Assembly (NCBI GenBank): GCA_013368375.1
Contig: JAACJP010000016.1
Span: 620,001-684,000, forward strand
Length of the DNA stretch: 64,000 nt
Origin: Tricholomella constricta
Taxonomy: Eukaryota > Basidiomycota > Agaricomycetes > Agaricales > Lyophyllaceae
Reading direction: 5' to 3'
A program made the translations under genes and the position numbers. Under the pieces are notes generated by a model. That model was given only the letters and a program-made list of their open reading frames with translations, did not search any database and had not been told where the DNA came from. Below are positions 34,582-45,213 of the stretch, in pieces. Within the stretch, counting starts at the first letter, position 1; each line of letters opens with the position of its first letter.

Positions 34582-34829
34582 TCAGGACGGTGATTTATCA
34601 AGGCGATCATGTAGGTGAGGTCGTCAAAGTGCAGTTTGCGAGGCCTGCCGCGTGTGGTTGATTTTGGATGTTCAACGTTGCCAGTTTCCCGATACAGTCG
34701 CAAGGCACGAAAGAACGTCGATTCTGACATGTCGAGGCAGTCCAGGATGTCGTCAAGATCCATCAAGCCATTTTCGTAGATTCTTATGGCCGCACGCTTG
34801 ACGTCGGGACTGATGAAGCGAAATACCAT
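34582..34829 (-). pseudogene. IS630/Tc1-type transposase, 5' part
   Basis: Starts MVFRFISPDVKRAAIR and runs through a helix-turn-helix (DLDDILDCLDMSESTFFRAL) and the GRPRKLHFDD motif to INHRPD, where the KDZ element begins. In-frame continuation is at 7,400 on the same strand. An upstream ATG at 34,847 is possible but less family-like. Confidence 0.9.
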
Positions 34830-34880
34830 GGCTGTTGCAGAGAACACGGGGAGATACGTGAGAAGATTTACAAAATTTGG

Positions 34881-34945
34881 CTAAGTCCGTAAATCATGTA
34901 ATGTAATTTTTTTGTCTCAGCTGTCATGAATTTTGCAAACCGCTG
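34881..34945 (-). repeat. Right terminal inverted repeat of the Tc1-like element
   Basis: Pairs with 4,687-4,752 and is followed by TA. The stretch 34,948-35,337 belongs to the outer element and shows no gene. Confidence 0.8.
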
Positions 34946-35768
34946 TAAAGGACTGTAAACTGTCTTCAATCATAGTAGAGGAGCACCCCTTGTAGAACAA
35001 AATCAATTTTAGATGCTTTTAAGCTAGGTATATCCCCCCTCAGGTATGCTCAGGGAGCTGAGGGAGGTGCCTCGCAGCGATGAATTTTTTTTTCGTGAAC
35101 CAAGGGAGTACAAGACGCGCCACGGGCAGAGGGAGGGAGGCGAGCGCTTTCGCGCAGACGTGCCGGGTCACGTGACGATCACGGCAGATGCCGGCGCCGT
35201 TTTTCCCGCCGACTGTTGGCTGAAAGTGATCCCATCATTATGATGGGAACAAATTGATCCAATCATTAAATAACTGGCCCAAAACTCAGGTGGAAAGACC
35301 TCGTTCTATAAATAGAACTCGGAACCTAAATTACGTCGAAATATTGACAACAAAGGCTTATATGTACTGACACAAAATTGGGGCACGTTTCGTTCGTCTG
35401 CCATTCAGCCATTTAACCCCATCTGTGTTTGGAGAACATGGATAATTGAGCAATACATTGGAGGTGCTACACAGTAAAAGAGGCCATACAGTAAGATACA
35501 ACATGACACGAGCATTTGAACGGATTAAATGATAGTGAAATCAGAGTTGTTGCAAGCAAAATGTAGATAGTGAGATGAAATCAAGAGGACGGTCTGCTTG
35601 AAATTCTGTGGTCGAAGGGGTAAAGCTAAAAGTCGCCGGATACTTGCGGAGTCGACACTGCATCGCCACAAGGTTCTAAGTGAACTTTCCTTCACCTCTT
35701 CTACTCTCGGACAGGTTCATTGGTGCGATTAACTTCTACTACTACTATCAGTGCCGACCATTGAAGCG

Positions 35769-37080
35769 ATGTCGCAAAAATGGGATGGCGCCGAGCACAT
35801 ACTCAAGCTAGCTCTCGCGGAATGCCCCATCATCAATGTAGACGCATTTCTGGGAAAACGCCTTGAACAAGAAGAGTTCTGGGTCGCACATTATAACTTT
35901 TTGCTTTCACATGGATACCAGCTCCGCCCGCGATACAATCCTGATTGGGTACCATCATGGATCCGAGCGGCACAACCTTCAAATTTAAACTACTTGGACT
36001 ATGAAGATTCAGTGAAATTGATTCTGGTGAGCATTTTCGCCAGGCTCAGATAATCCGACCATGCCTCATGTAAACACTCAGCACGCCGATTTGATCGACG
36101 CAATTCGTCTTCAAGATGGGTCTAGAGTTGTTCTCAAATATGTTGACCGGTCGTCCGAGGAGACCGCCCTTGCTACTGCTCTGGGTGAAATAGTTCATCC
36201 ACGAAATCACTGTGTGCCCGTTCTAGCATTACTACCCCTTCCTGGCATGACAGAACTCGATCCAAGGAATGCTTTGCTTGTCATGCCGCAATTGATTCAT
36301 TTTGCGATGCTGCCGTTTTGCTTTGTTGGAGAATTCGCTGAAGCCATGTGGCAGTTCGTGGAGGTGAGCTCAACTTGCATGCGCAGTAGGTAACCACAGA
36401 CTGATCTCAACTCTGCAGGGACTCCAAACATTGCATATTTGTCGTATTGCACATCGGTATGGATTATCTATTCTCTAACTTTCTTGAGCATTCAAGCTGA
36501 CAGAGTCCAGGGATGCCTGCTACTTCAATCTCATGATGGACGGGTCTAAGGTGGTCCCGAAGGGTTCCCACTTTGTCAGACCCAAATCGCACACTGGAAT
36601 CCTTAGAGACACAATTGAGTGGCATACCCGGTGGTCGGTCAGACCGAACAAGTATTATTTTATCGACTTCGGCTTATCGACAAGGTACATGAAAGGCGTT
36701 GAATTGGAAACCCAAGTCGGGCGTATTGGGCAAGATCGATCCGTCCCCGAATTCGCCTTTCCTCTCAGCCCATTTCCCTATAATCCATTCAAACTCGACA
36801 TTTACCAGCTAGGCAATGCACTTCTTACGGTTGTTGAGGTATGTGAAGGAACACTTGTTCAAAGACTTTCTTTCCTAACTGTCCATGATGACAGCAATAT
36901 GATGGTCTCGAGCCGTTCCTTGCGCTCTTGAAGCCAATGACAAGTCAGTACCCGGAGGATCGACCAGCGTTATCAGAGGTGTTAAGTCAATTGAATGACT
37001 TCACCCCCGAGATGCTGGAACGCCGTGTAAAGTCACGTTCGCCTTCCTCGCTGGATGATTACTGCATCGAACGCCAATAA
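35769..37080 (+). CDS. Type B protein kinase-like protein
   Basis: Five exons: 35,769-36,026, 36,082-36,363, 36,419-36,456, 36,511-36,838 and 36,895-37,080; 363 residues, frame intact. The start MSQKWDGAEH matches the sister copy. The family N-terminal signature is FWVAHYNFLLSHGYQLRPRY then NPDWVPSW. Kinase parts: VVLKYVD (Lys), LLVMPQLIHFAMLPF (hinge region), H-R-D-A-C-Y-F-N catalytic loop restored by the third intron, YYFIDFGLS (DFG) and RSVPEF (APE-like). No Gly-rich loop is visible, as is usual in this family. Key residues are present, so activity is possible. The substrate is unknown. The protein is nearly identical to the copy at 50,667-51,974. Confidence 0.85.
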
Positions 37081-37190
37081 GCGAGCATTCACTTACGCCC
37101 TGATTTTTTGTCCGTCACGGGTCATTTCGAGTTTCTTCCGCCAGTCATGATGATGATGTGCTCCAAATTATTCTTCACAGTTCCATGATG
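37081..37190 (-). pseudogene. Remnant: last codons of an OTT_1508-like deaminase gene
   Basis: On the minus strand this encodes VKNNLEHIIIMTGGRNSK-stop, matching the C-terminus of the deaminase gene at 47,875-50,625, which also converges on a type B kinase. Homology ends near 37,190. It shows that the duplicated unit included the deaminase. The stretch 37,191-37,749 shows no gene. Confidence 0.75.
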
Positions 37191-37749
37191 TGGCGCCTAT
37201 CAGCGTTGCTTTTGGGGATAGATGTCATGATATCATGGATTCGACTATTGCATCCCACGATCGCCGACTGAGTTCTCGATGCTCACGTAGAATTCTTACG
37301 CAGGACTACACGACATAGGGTGAGAATCTCAAAGTGACTGGGTCCATATCGGCGGTAATGTATCGATCTGTGTATCGATCTGTGTACCGACACAAATTCG
37401 AACACGAATCATCTGTCGTGGGCTGAGCTACACCCAAAATGGAGCAGTTGTAAGAAGGGCGTGATATAACTCTTCATAACAGTAAGACCTCGGAGAGATC
37501 CTGGATGACGGAAAGAAGAATCCACTTATTCGGGGTCTCCAGGCCCTTCACCATCAAGCATCATATGTACCGCGAGGCCTTGCAAGGATGTTCCTGACAG
37601 GAAGCGTCAGCCTCGAGGCAGCGGCGAAAGGCGATGACAGACTGATGACTCGAAGCGGGGCCACAGATCTGAAGCCACGAATTTAGGCCTCATGTTCTTT
37701 GCCTTCGACACAACCAAGGTATGACGAGATTGACATGCATAGCAATAGT

Positions 37750-39043
37750 CTATACTACAGGCGTCCAACAACAGAATCTGATCTCGAACTTATCTCTCGA
37801 TGTACGCGTCGGTCGCCATATTCGGCGTCTGAGGGTAACTTCATCAAGCCCATCCAACATCCTCAGAGCAGCTGCCGGTGAAGGCCGATCTTGTGGGTTG
37901 GGGCTTGTCATGGCCTTCCCCAAGGCGACAAATGGTTCCAGTCCCTCAGGTTCATATTTCTAACGCAACATTCATATCGATCAGGGATGAGTGAGGTGGA
38001 CCTCACCTGGATCACTTTTAAGAAAACATTGCCTAGCTGATATATGTCCGCCTTGTATGGGTCGTAGGGGTACGGAAGCGAGTATTCGGGCACTGACTTA
38101 TCCTGTCCAAGTCTTGTATTATCCGTGACGTTTTTTTGTTCGGCTGGGTATCGTCGCGAAATACCAAAATCAATGAAATAGTACTGAACGGGTCTGACAG
38201 ACCAGCGTTCACGCCACTTGAATTTTTCTGTGACGCCGTCGTGTCTAGTCTCTCGCATGAAGTGAAAACCTCGGGGAACGACCTTGGACCCATCCATCAT
38301 GAGGTTGAAGTAGCAGGCATCCCTTGATGCAAGTAAGCTATAAACGAAAACAAATTGAAAAGCTCACAATCTCACCTGTGAGAAATGTTGTGGTCATGCA
38401 TGAACTGAAGTCCCTGTAGTCTGCCGTGATCATGATGTCGTTGCAGCAATGGCTAGCGACTGACTTCTAGATATTGGCAAATAGCTTCCAAGACTTCTCC
38501 TACACGCCGAAAAGGTAGAACATGAAAGTCAAGTAACTGGGGCATGACTACTAATGCCTGGGTATCATCGTTGGGCAGAAGAATGATGTCCAGCAGAGGA
38601 ACAGTGTGGTTCTTCGGGTCGGCGAGAAGCTCAGCAGAATTCAAGTATCGAATGATGGGTATCTCTTCAGTCGAAGTATCGATACGCTTGATTACGACTT
38701 TGGCTCCATCGTATATACGCGTGGCATCCATGAGTGATGAATACTAAATTCCTGATCAGTTGACGTTTACTCGAAAATCGAGAAAAGTCACCCCAAGGCC
38801 CAGTGCGTCCTCGAAGTCGTATATATTTGAGATAGCTTTTTTGGAATTGAACCAAGATGGCGTCCAGTCGGGTCGATAGCGAGCGCGCAACTGGTAGCCA
38901 CGCATGAATAAGAAAGGCTGAAGGTTGACCCACGGAATCTCGATTTTGGATAGCTTTCCCATAAAATCATCGCGGTCGAGGTCAGGACTGTTCTTGAGTG
39001 CAAGCTTGTACGCCTTCTCCAGGTCCCTCTTCTCGGCTTTCAT
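37750..39043 (-). CDS. Type C protein kinase-like protein (C1)
   Basis: Starts MKAEKRDLEKAYKLAL at 39,043; stop at 37,750-37,752. First intron 38,791-38,744 (donor GTGACT, acceptor TTTAG), then small exons. Motifs: FLFMRGYQLRARYRPDW, VVIKRIDTSTEE (Lys), LVVMPQLLDFHVLPF, FMHDHN then H-R-D-A-C-Y-F-N after splicing, YYFIDFGIS, KSVPEY, and a C-terminal RPSPAAALRMLDGL followed by a basic segment. Catalytic Lys, Asp, Asn and DFG are present. It is divergent to the gene at 39,408, in the same arrangement as C2 and its partner at 61.8-64 kb. Confidence 0.83.
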
Positions 39044-39353
39044 GACAAGAGTATGCTGGTGGTTGAGCTGTGTGGGAGATTCGGTATATCCCGGCCTGAG
39101 CCGAGTGTTGAACTTGTGTTGAAGTTCTGAACTGGTGTTGAATGATTTCGTGCCGATTTGATCTCAGGACTCAAGAACTTGAGTCACATCATCGAGATGT
39201 GCTCGAATCATTTCACTAGACGCGCGATAAGCCTCCTTTCTTCGTGTCTGCTATATCGAGAAGGATCTGGAGATCTCATTTATCTCCATTCCGTACCTTT
39301 GGCAAGGACTTGCCGGCGATGCACTTTCTGGGTCATGGTCAGCCAGAAAAACA

Positions 39354-39360
39354 TATATAA
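39354..39360 (+). promoter_or_regulatory. TATA-like box of the C1 partner gene
   Basis: TATATAA, 48 bp before the partner start codon. The paralogous gene has TATATAAA at an equivalent distance. Confidence 0.5.
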
Positions 39361-39407
39361 GCTCTACATGACTGCATCGCAAAATCCACATCAGCCTGGC
39401 TCCCGTT

Positions 39408-40794
39408 ATGCTTCGCAAGAGACACCACTACAATTCTGAAATCAGTCGGCTCCTCTCTATACATGCAAATCACGTCGCATTAAGAACTGATGACCCTCAA
39501 GAAATCGACGACTTGAAACTCAGGGTGATTGAGCGCTTGAAGCCGTACGTATGGCCTATATACATATACACATCACAAGGGCTTGAGACACATCATGCCC
39601 ATGCTTTTATAGGATTATCAATTCAATACAGACGATTGAGAAGGAGCTCAAAGGCCTCGGATACTTTGCACGAATTGCTTTAAAGGACAATTACAAGACT
39701 AGGATCGACTCCTGCGAGGCCAGTCTCATCGCGGTCATCCAAAAATACGATGTACGTGACTTGGTGTCCAAACTTCTACTACATATTCTGATGACCGTCA
39801 ACGGCAGACCGATACCCGTTTAGCAATGGTCACCATCCCTTTGGTTGCAGCCAACACCCAGATCCAGGCGGTGAAGGACATCCTATCCTCCCAGCAACAA
39901 CCTGACGCTTCAGGACAAGATTCAGCGCCATTTGTGAGTTGATGCCTCAGCAATTCAACCCTTGTTCTAGGTCGCCGCTAACTTGGCCTTCCCCACAGAT
40001 ATGGAGGTAAGCTCAAGGAATGTTTCTTGAGATTTGGTTTTCTCTGATTTATCTCCATAGCCCTGTACATCATCCGTGAGAGTGTACACTACGATTTGCC
40101 CGACGTACATACAACTGATTCAATTTTGACTATGTAGTCTTCCTGCCTTTCACACGAACCGTTCTTTTAATCACTCGTCCCCCGCGATTTCCCAACATTC
40201 CGGGGCGGGAAGCAACGACAGCAGTCCCTACTCACTCCCCCAAGTAATTCCGTCCGAGTCCTCCTCTCGGCCCGTATCCCAACAATCCAGAACGGGGTCT
40301 CGCATTGGCGTCTATGCTACGCCCAACCTGCAGGGGCACTCCTCCGAGTCTCCGTACGTCAGTGGGTCTTCGCAGTCTCCCCAGGGCCCAGGCAATATGG
40401 AGTAAGTTTACCACGGTCTCTATTTATACCAGGCGACTCAAATGTCTTTTAGTAATTGGCAATATCCCCAGTCAGGCTCAGGCAGGTCAGTACTCTTCCG
40501 CCAGTAAACTATGACCATGCCAGCTGACTAGATGTCTGCCTTTTCAGTTGGATTTATCTGTGAGCTATTCTTTTTCATCGAACATAGGCCACTCTTTAAC
40601 CTGGAAAGTAGCCCCATTGCCGACACTTCACCTCAGCAAGGTCAAATTTCTGGGTACATCTGATTTTGTTATGAAAACCATGACGATGTCTGACTGATTG
40701 CTCTGCCAGATCTGAAAGGTTCACCGGAAGCCAACCGCCTGGACAATACAGCGGATCCTACGAGAGCGGCAACGCGACCGATGGCCACGCTTAA
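39408..40794 (+). CDS. Helical partner protein of kinase C1, Ser/Pro/Gln-rich tail
   Basis: Starts MLRKRHHYNSEISRLLS. Exon 1 ends at 39,544; exon 2 begins after CTTTTATAG (about 39,613), a choice supported by the paralog at 63,426. The front, about 130 residues, is predicted alpha-helical (IINSIQTIEKELKG, YKTRIDSCEASLIAVI, VTIPLVAANTQIQAV), followed by several tiny exons and a long Ser/Pro/Gln/Gly-rich tail (GSNDSSPYS, QPPGQYSGSYESG), stop at 40,792-40,794. I do not recognise the family; four-helix adaptor-like folds are one possibility. It shares a 364-bp divergent promoter region with kinase C1. The exon chain in the tail is tentative. Confidence 0.6.
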
Positions 40795-41051
40795 AGTCGC
40801 AATGGGTGCTGTGCGTCTTTAATTCTTCATAGGTACTCGTTACGCCGCTATTCATTTCCAAGTTTGTCGCGCTTAATTTCTCTGTTCGTCTTTACGCTCT
40901 ACGCGACCTGTAACAACTTCACTTATCATGGACCATGTACCGATCTATGACTTCAGATTAGTCGCTTGACTGAAAGTTTGCGTCCACAAGAGTCGATTTT
41001 TTGTGCGTAGAGTTCAGCAGAGCATCACTGCATGAGAACCTTGGTACTTAC

Positions 41052-41255
41052 ATCTTTCTTTTGTTTTTTGGTTGGAACTGTCACCGTTAATTGGGGCTTG
41101 ACCACCTGGGCTTCGTCTAGAAGCTGAGTGTCTGCACGAGCTCTTTTTTTTGGTTTTGATGGAGATTTTGGTTTCGCTTGCGATGCTGACTTGGATTGGT
41201 CTGTAGGTTCCGTCGTTTCAGACGCCGAATGTCGAGCTGATCGTCGAGGGGGCAT
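41052..41255 (-). CDS. 5' exon of the Plavaka-element partner gene
   Basis: Starts MPPRRSARHSASETTE and is Lys/Ser/Pro-rich with nuclear-signal-like KPKKRARAD and KKQKKD. A clean GTAAGT donor follows at 41,051. No further exon is found downstream before kinase partner gene ends, so the rest is elsewhere; the truncated gene at 1-1786 is the natural candidate. It is divergent to the Plavaka transposase by 153 bp. The stretch 40,795-41,051 holds no gene and may contain an inversion breakpoint. Confidence 0.55.
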
Positions 41256-41408
41256 AGTGGCAGACAGAGGGTATGATGAAGGGTAAGGGGTGCTGAAACA
41301 GAAGTTAAGGTAAGAACGGGACGTTGTATTGGGAGTGTTTGGCCTGAAAATTTTCATCATTCCAGTTGTTCGATACACAACACGTACTTTTCACACCTTT
41401 ACACCATA

Positions 41409-44400
41409 ATGCCCAATGCAATCCCATCTTCTGCACCTCATATTCGTTGTGCCCACTGTCCCCGGAAGTTTCGAAACCAGGGTGGTTTGACGCACCATCT
41501 CAACACGCACCATCGAGAACTCACCCCCCCGCCTAATGACGAGGACCATACAGAAGATCACTCATTCACATATGTCCGACATCCAGTATTTACAGGTGAT
41601 CATCTAGCCGTTCTCTATCCTCATTACTTACATTAGAGATCTGCAGCGAGGCCCTGCGACGAAAATGGCGATGTACTTCCCCCTCACGCACCTCCAGTGC
41701 CGTCTACCCCCACCCTTGACCCCGAAAATCCCTGGTCTCCCTTTGAAGACCGACTTTCCTTCGACTTTGCTTCTTTTCACTTCGTCGAGCTTCAAACGTC
41801 TAGAGCACAGGTTGATACGGCGATTGATCTCTGGGCCGCGGCCATTTCAAAGCACGGGGACAGTGTGCCATGGAACAACACCGAACAAATATACAAGACT
41901 ATTGATGCGATCCAGCAGGGCACCTCTCCGTGGAAGGTGTATAAAATCAAGTGTCAAGGTCCTCGACCAGTGGGTACGGTTCCGAAATGGATGGATGAGG
42001 AATACGAGCTATGTACCCGTGATACTCGCCTGCTGATTTTAGGGCAACTCCGAACTTCAGACTTCAAAGGCAATTTCCATTACGGGCCGTATATGCAGTT
42101 CAACGCGCAGGGTGATAGGATTTGGTCAAATCTAATGTCTGCGGACTGGGCTTGGAAACAAGCGGTACGTCACCCACTCATTATTTTATTGATTTTTTCT
42201 GAGACATGTTTCGCAGGACGAGATCTTTGCCGAACATGGAGATGACGCGGTTGGCGCCATGTTCATCCCTGTCATTGCTGGAAGTGACAAGACCACTGTT
42301 TCCGTCGCTACTGGCCATCAGCAATATCACCCGGTCTATATCTCATCTGGTGGCATCACGAACACTGCGAGGAGAGCTCACGGAAATGCAGTCACCCCTG
42401 CAGCCTTCCTGCCTATCCCAAAAAGTATGTACCCTGAAATCTTTGAGTTTCTCATCTGACTTGCTTTCAGCGAGTAAGAAGCAACGGAAAAATCCACTAT
42501 ATCAAAAATTTGTCCGCCAGCTATATCACGCATGCCTGGCTCGAATATTTGCACCGTTGAAGGATGGAATGTCGAAACCTGAGCTTGTCCGTTGTCCTGA
42601 TGGTCACCTCCGCCGCGCGTACTTTGGGCTCGGGCCTTATATCGCAGATTATCCAGAACAAGTGTATCTTTCCGGAATTGTAAATAATTGGTGCCCGAAG
42701 TGTGTGCTCATCCTTTCAAACCCCTGAATGATGCTGATATCTGTTGCCCTTAGGTGCGAAGCAAATCCTGATTTCCTTGACAATCCTGACGCCCTGCCAC
42801 GCTCACATCAACGAACCAGGGTTTTAATACAGGCCTTCGACCCGGGCATCCTCTGGCGGGAACTTGGAATACGTGTCGACGTTGTGGTATGTATGATTCT
42901 ACCAGAACACTTAAACATGGGAAGCTCATGATATATTACCATAGCCCTTTACTGTCGGCTTCCCGCGCGCCGACATACATGAGCTCTTGTCACCGGACCT
43001 CCTCCATCAAGTTATCAAGGGAACTTTCAAAGACCACCTCGTCACTTGGGTGTATCAGTATTTGAAGTTGGAATATGGTGAAGCTCGAGCACTGGAGATC
43101 ACACAGGACATCGACCGCCGGTGAGTACTCGTCACATGTCTTTCTTTTTCCAATCACCTGAGATGTCTTTCCAGGATATCAGCTGTTCCACCCTTTCCTG
43201 GTTTGCGTCGCTTTCCTGACGGTCGGGATTTTCAGCAGTGGACAGGAGATGATTCGAAGGCATTGATGAAGGTATTATATGTGTAGTATCTTTTCAATTG
43301 ATTTGTTGACTTTGTGTTTAGGTCTTTCTCACTGCTATCATTGGATATGTCCCCTCCGAAATGGTCCAGTGTATCTCCGTGTTCCTTGACTTCTGCTACC
43401 TCGCACGCCGCAACTCCCATTCCCTTGCCACCCTACAGCAACTCGAACAAGCCCTGGATCGATTCCATCACCATCGCAACATCTTCATTCGGTCTGGCGT
43501 GCGCGTCGACATCTCTCTCCCACGCCAACACTCTCTCATGCACTATGTGCCTTCCATTCGTCTATATGGCTCGCCCAATGGCCTGTGCTCCTCAATCACT
43601 GAATCAAAGCACATCAAGGCTGTCAAGGAACCGTGGCGACGCTCTAACCGGTACAATGCTCTGGTCCAAATGCTCCGGACCATCTCGCGACTGGAGAAGC
43701 TCACTGCAGCCCGTCGAGAATTTACGAAATGGGGTATGATGGTGGGGTCAACATCGTCCTACACCATGATGGTCCTCGAAGGTGGTGCGCCTGAACCGTT
43801 AGAGGAGTCGGATGAGGAGGTCGACAATGAGGATGAGGAGCTTGGTCCGGTATCAGGTCCAAAAGTTCTGTCATCGGTAAAACTTGCCCGGCGCGCAGGT
43901 ACGTTTCGATTTTATTATCTATAGATGATGTGGACTTACCAGCCAAATCAGAATCTGGATATCCTCGCTATCTTCAGCCACTCGCACGACATATCGATCA
44001 ACCCCACTTTCCCGAAGCTTTGCGTCGCTTTCTCTGGGCCCAGCTTCACCCTGACACCAACATCTCAGCTGACTTGGTCCCTCTCAATGAATGTCCTCCG
44101 TTCCATGGTCGGATCTCTGTTTACCACTCTGCCGTTGCACATTTCTATGCCCCAAGTGACGTCTGTGGTGCAGGCGGCATGCACCGTGAGCGTATTCGTT
44201 CAAACCCGAATTGGCGTGGGGAATATCCACGCTATGACACAGTGCTCGTCGACACCAACGCAGATCGCCCCGGGATGCTGGGCATGACCGTCGGGCGTGT
44301 CTTGCTTTTCTTTGCCTTCACCTTCCGTGATGTTTACTATCCCTGTGCCTTGGTTCATTGGCTGATCCCAGTAGGAGATGGACCTGATCCCGAGTCTGGG

Positions 44401-44610
44401 TTGTGGGTGGTGAAGCCGGAGTTTGACGCTGCCCGAAGGCGAACCCTTGAAGTGGTTCATATTGACTCTGTTGCCCGTGCAGCGCACCTCCTTCCTATCT
44501 ACAATTCCGCGCTTCCCGAAGACTTTCACTTCTCTCTGTCCCTTGATGTTTTCCGTGCTTTTTTCGTCAATCGGTTCGCTGATCACCATATGCATGAATT
44601 TCTGACGTAG
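41409..44610 (+). CDS. Plavaka-type DNA transposase
   Basis: Begins MPNAIPSSAPHIRCAHCPRKF, a C2H2 finger (C-x2-C ... H-x3-H). Then FASFHFVELQTSRAQVD, SDKTTVSVATGHQQYHPVYI, HGNAVTPAAFLPIPK, VRCPDGHLRRAYFGLGPYIADYPEQ, FPRADIHELLSPDLLHQVIKGTFKDHLV, PPFPGLRRFPDGRDFQQWTGDDSKALMK, and SSITESKHIKAVKEPWRRSNRY, the hallmark blocks of Plavaka transposases (CACTA-related). About nine exons with introns near 41,597-41,660, 42,163-42,217, 42,425-42,471, 42,701-42,753, 42,886-42,943, 43,122-43,174, 43,273-43,320 and 43,899-43,949. The end is MHEFLT-stop at 44,608-44,610. I see no in-frame stop, so it may be intact. The exact exon limits are approximate. Confidence 0.85.
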
Positions 44611-44679
44611 CAACTACTCTAGTTAAATTTATTCTCTATTAATTTCTGAACCTGTAGACCTTTTGTGCCTTTTGCGCCT

Positions 44680-44749
44680 GTTGACCTGTGACAGGCCAAC
44701 AGGTCATGACAAGTCAGAAAAAGCCCGACAGGCTATTTGCTCAACTTGC
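44680..44749 (+). repeat. Plavaka element right terminus
   Basis: Ends TTGCTGATG and is followed directly by the N-terminal half of a type A kinase. Together with 1,940-2,009 it forms the inverted ends (CATCAGC read outside-in). Confidence 0.55.
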
Positions 44750-44906
44750 TGATGAGGAATGGATACAATTCGACCCAAAATTCTTCCTGGTCATAGCGCT
44801 TCCCCATGAGTACACCATCATAAGCGCCAGGAAAGCCTTGTGGGAGGCGCATTTTGATATCCTCCGCAACACCTTCCCATTTCTCGTGCATGATGTTGGA
44901 AGACAT
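44750..44906 (-). pseudogene. Type A kinase-like gene, N-terminal fragment
   Basis: Codes MSSNIMHEKWEGVAED ... RYDQEEFWVELYPFL and then runs into the Plavaka end at exactly the codon where the fragment at 2,010 starts. The 5' flank (44,907-45,130) matches the promoter region of the right-hand type A gene (54,056-54,240). Together with 2,010-3,208 it makes up one type A gene. Confidence 0.75.
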
Positions 44907-45213
44907 CAGCGGTGCCAAGGTCCTGTGGTTGGAGGAGGAAATATCAACCGAGAATGCGTGAGAAACAATCGTGGTCGTGGCAAATGTGTTGTGTGGACAC
45001 ACAATTATCATTTGGGGATCAAGGGGAATGAAAACGAGCAACCCGGCCGCAGCGTGTCGCGTATGTAGCGCAGCAAAATGTCATCTTTGGCGACGTGATT
45101 GTTTTCCTCCAATCTTCCATAGCTATAGGACCCCGGCAGTACCGCTTGCGCCTCCAACCGTAGGGATGATAGTCACTGAGAGGGATCGGAGAAAAAGAGA
45201 AAGGTATGCGGGG

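Larger units (their letters stand above)
4687..34945. mobile_element. Tc1/mariner-IS630-like DNA transposon, split by a KDZ element
   Basis: Inverted ends of about 65 bp at 4,687-4,752 and 34,881-34,945 both start CAGCG(T/G)TTTGCA(G/A)AATTCATGACAG, written outside-in, and both run to TTACGGACTTAG. Each is bordered by TA, the target duplication typical of the superfamily (4,685-4,686 and 34,946-34,947). Without the KDZ insertion the element is about 3.07 kb. It encodes a transposase on the minus strand and a SAM-like-tailed protein on the plus strand. Confidence 0.8.
3341..35337. mobile_element. Outermost insertion in the kinase A-B spacer (non-coding element carrying the nest)
   Basis: The A-B spacer is uninterrupted at about 51,975-52,606, in reverse orientation. 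Here homology stops near 3,340 and resumes at about 35,338 (TTACGTCGAAATATTG). Diverged copies of the target (GGTTGCGCG and AATTACGTCG) flank the insertion. Just inside both edges is the inverted motif AGGT(T)CCGAGTTCTA, at 3,355-3,368 and at 35,324-35,337. Outside the Tc1-like element only about 1.3 kb on the left and 0.4 kb on the right belong to it, with no gene. The class is unknown, and the ends are approximate. Confidence 0.5.
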
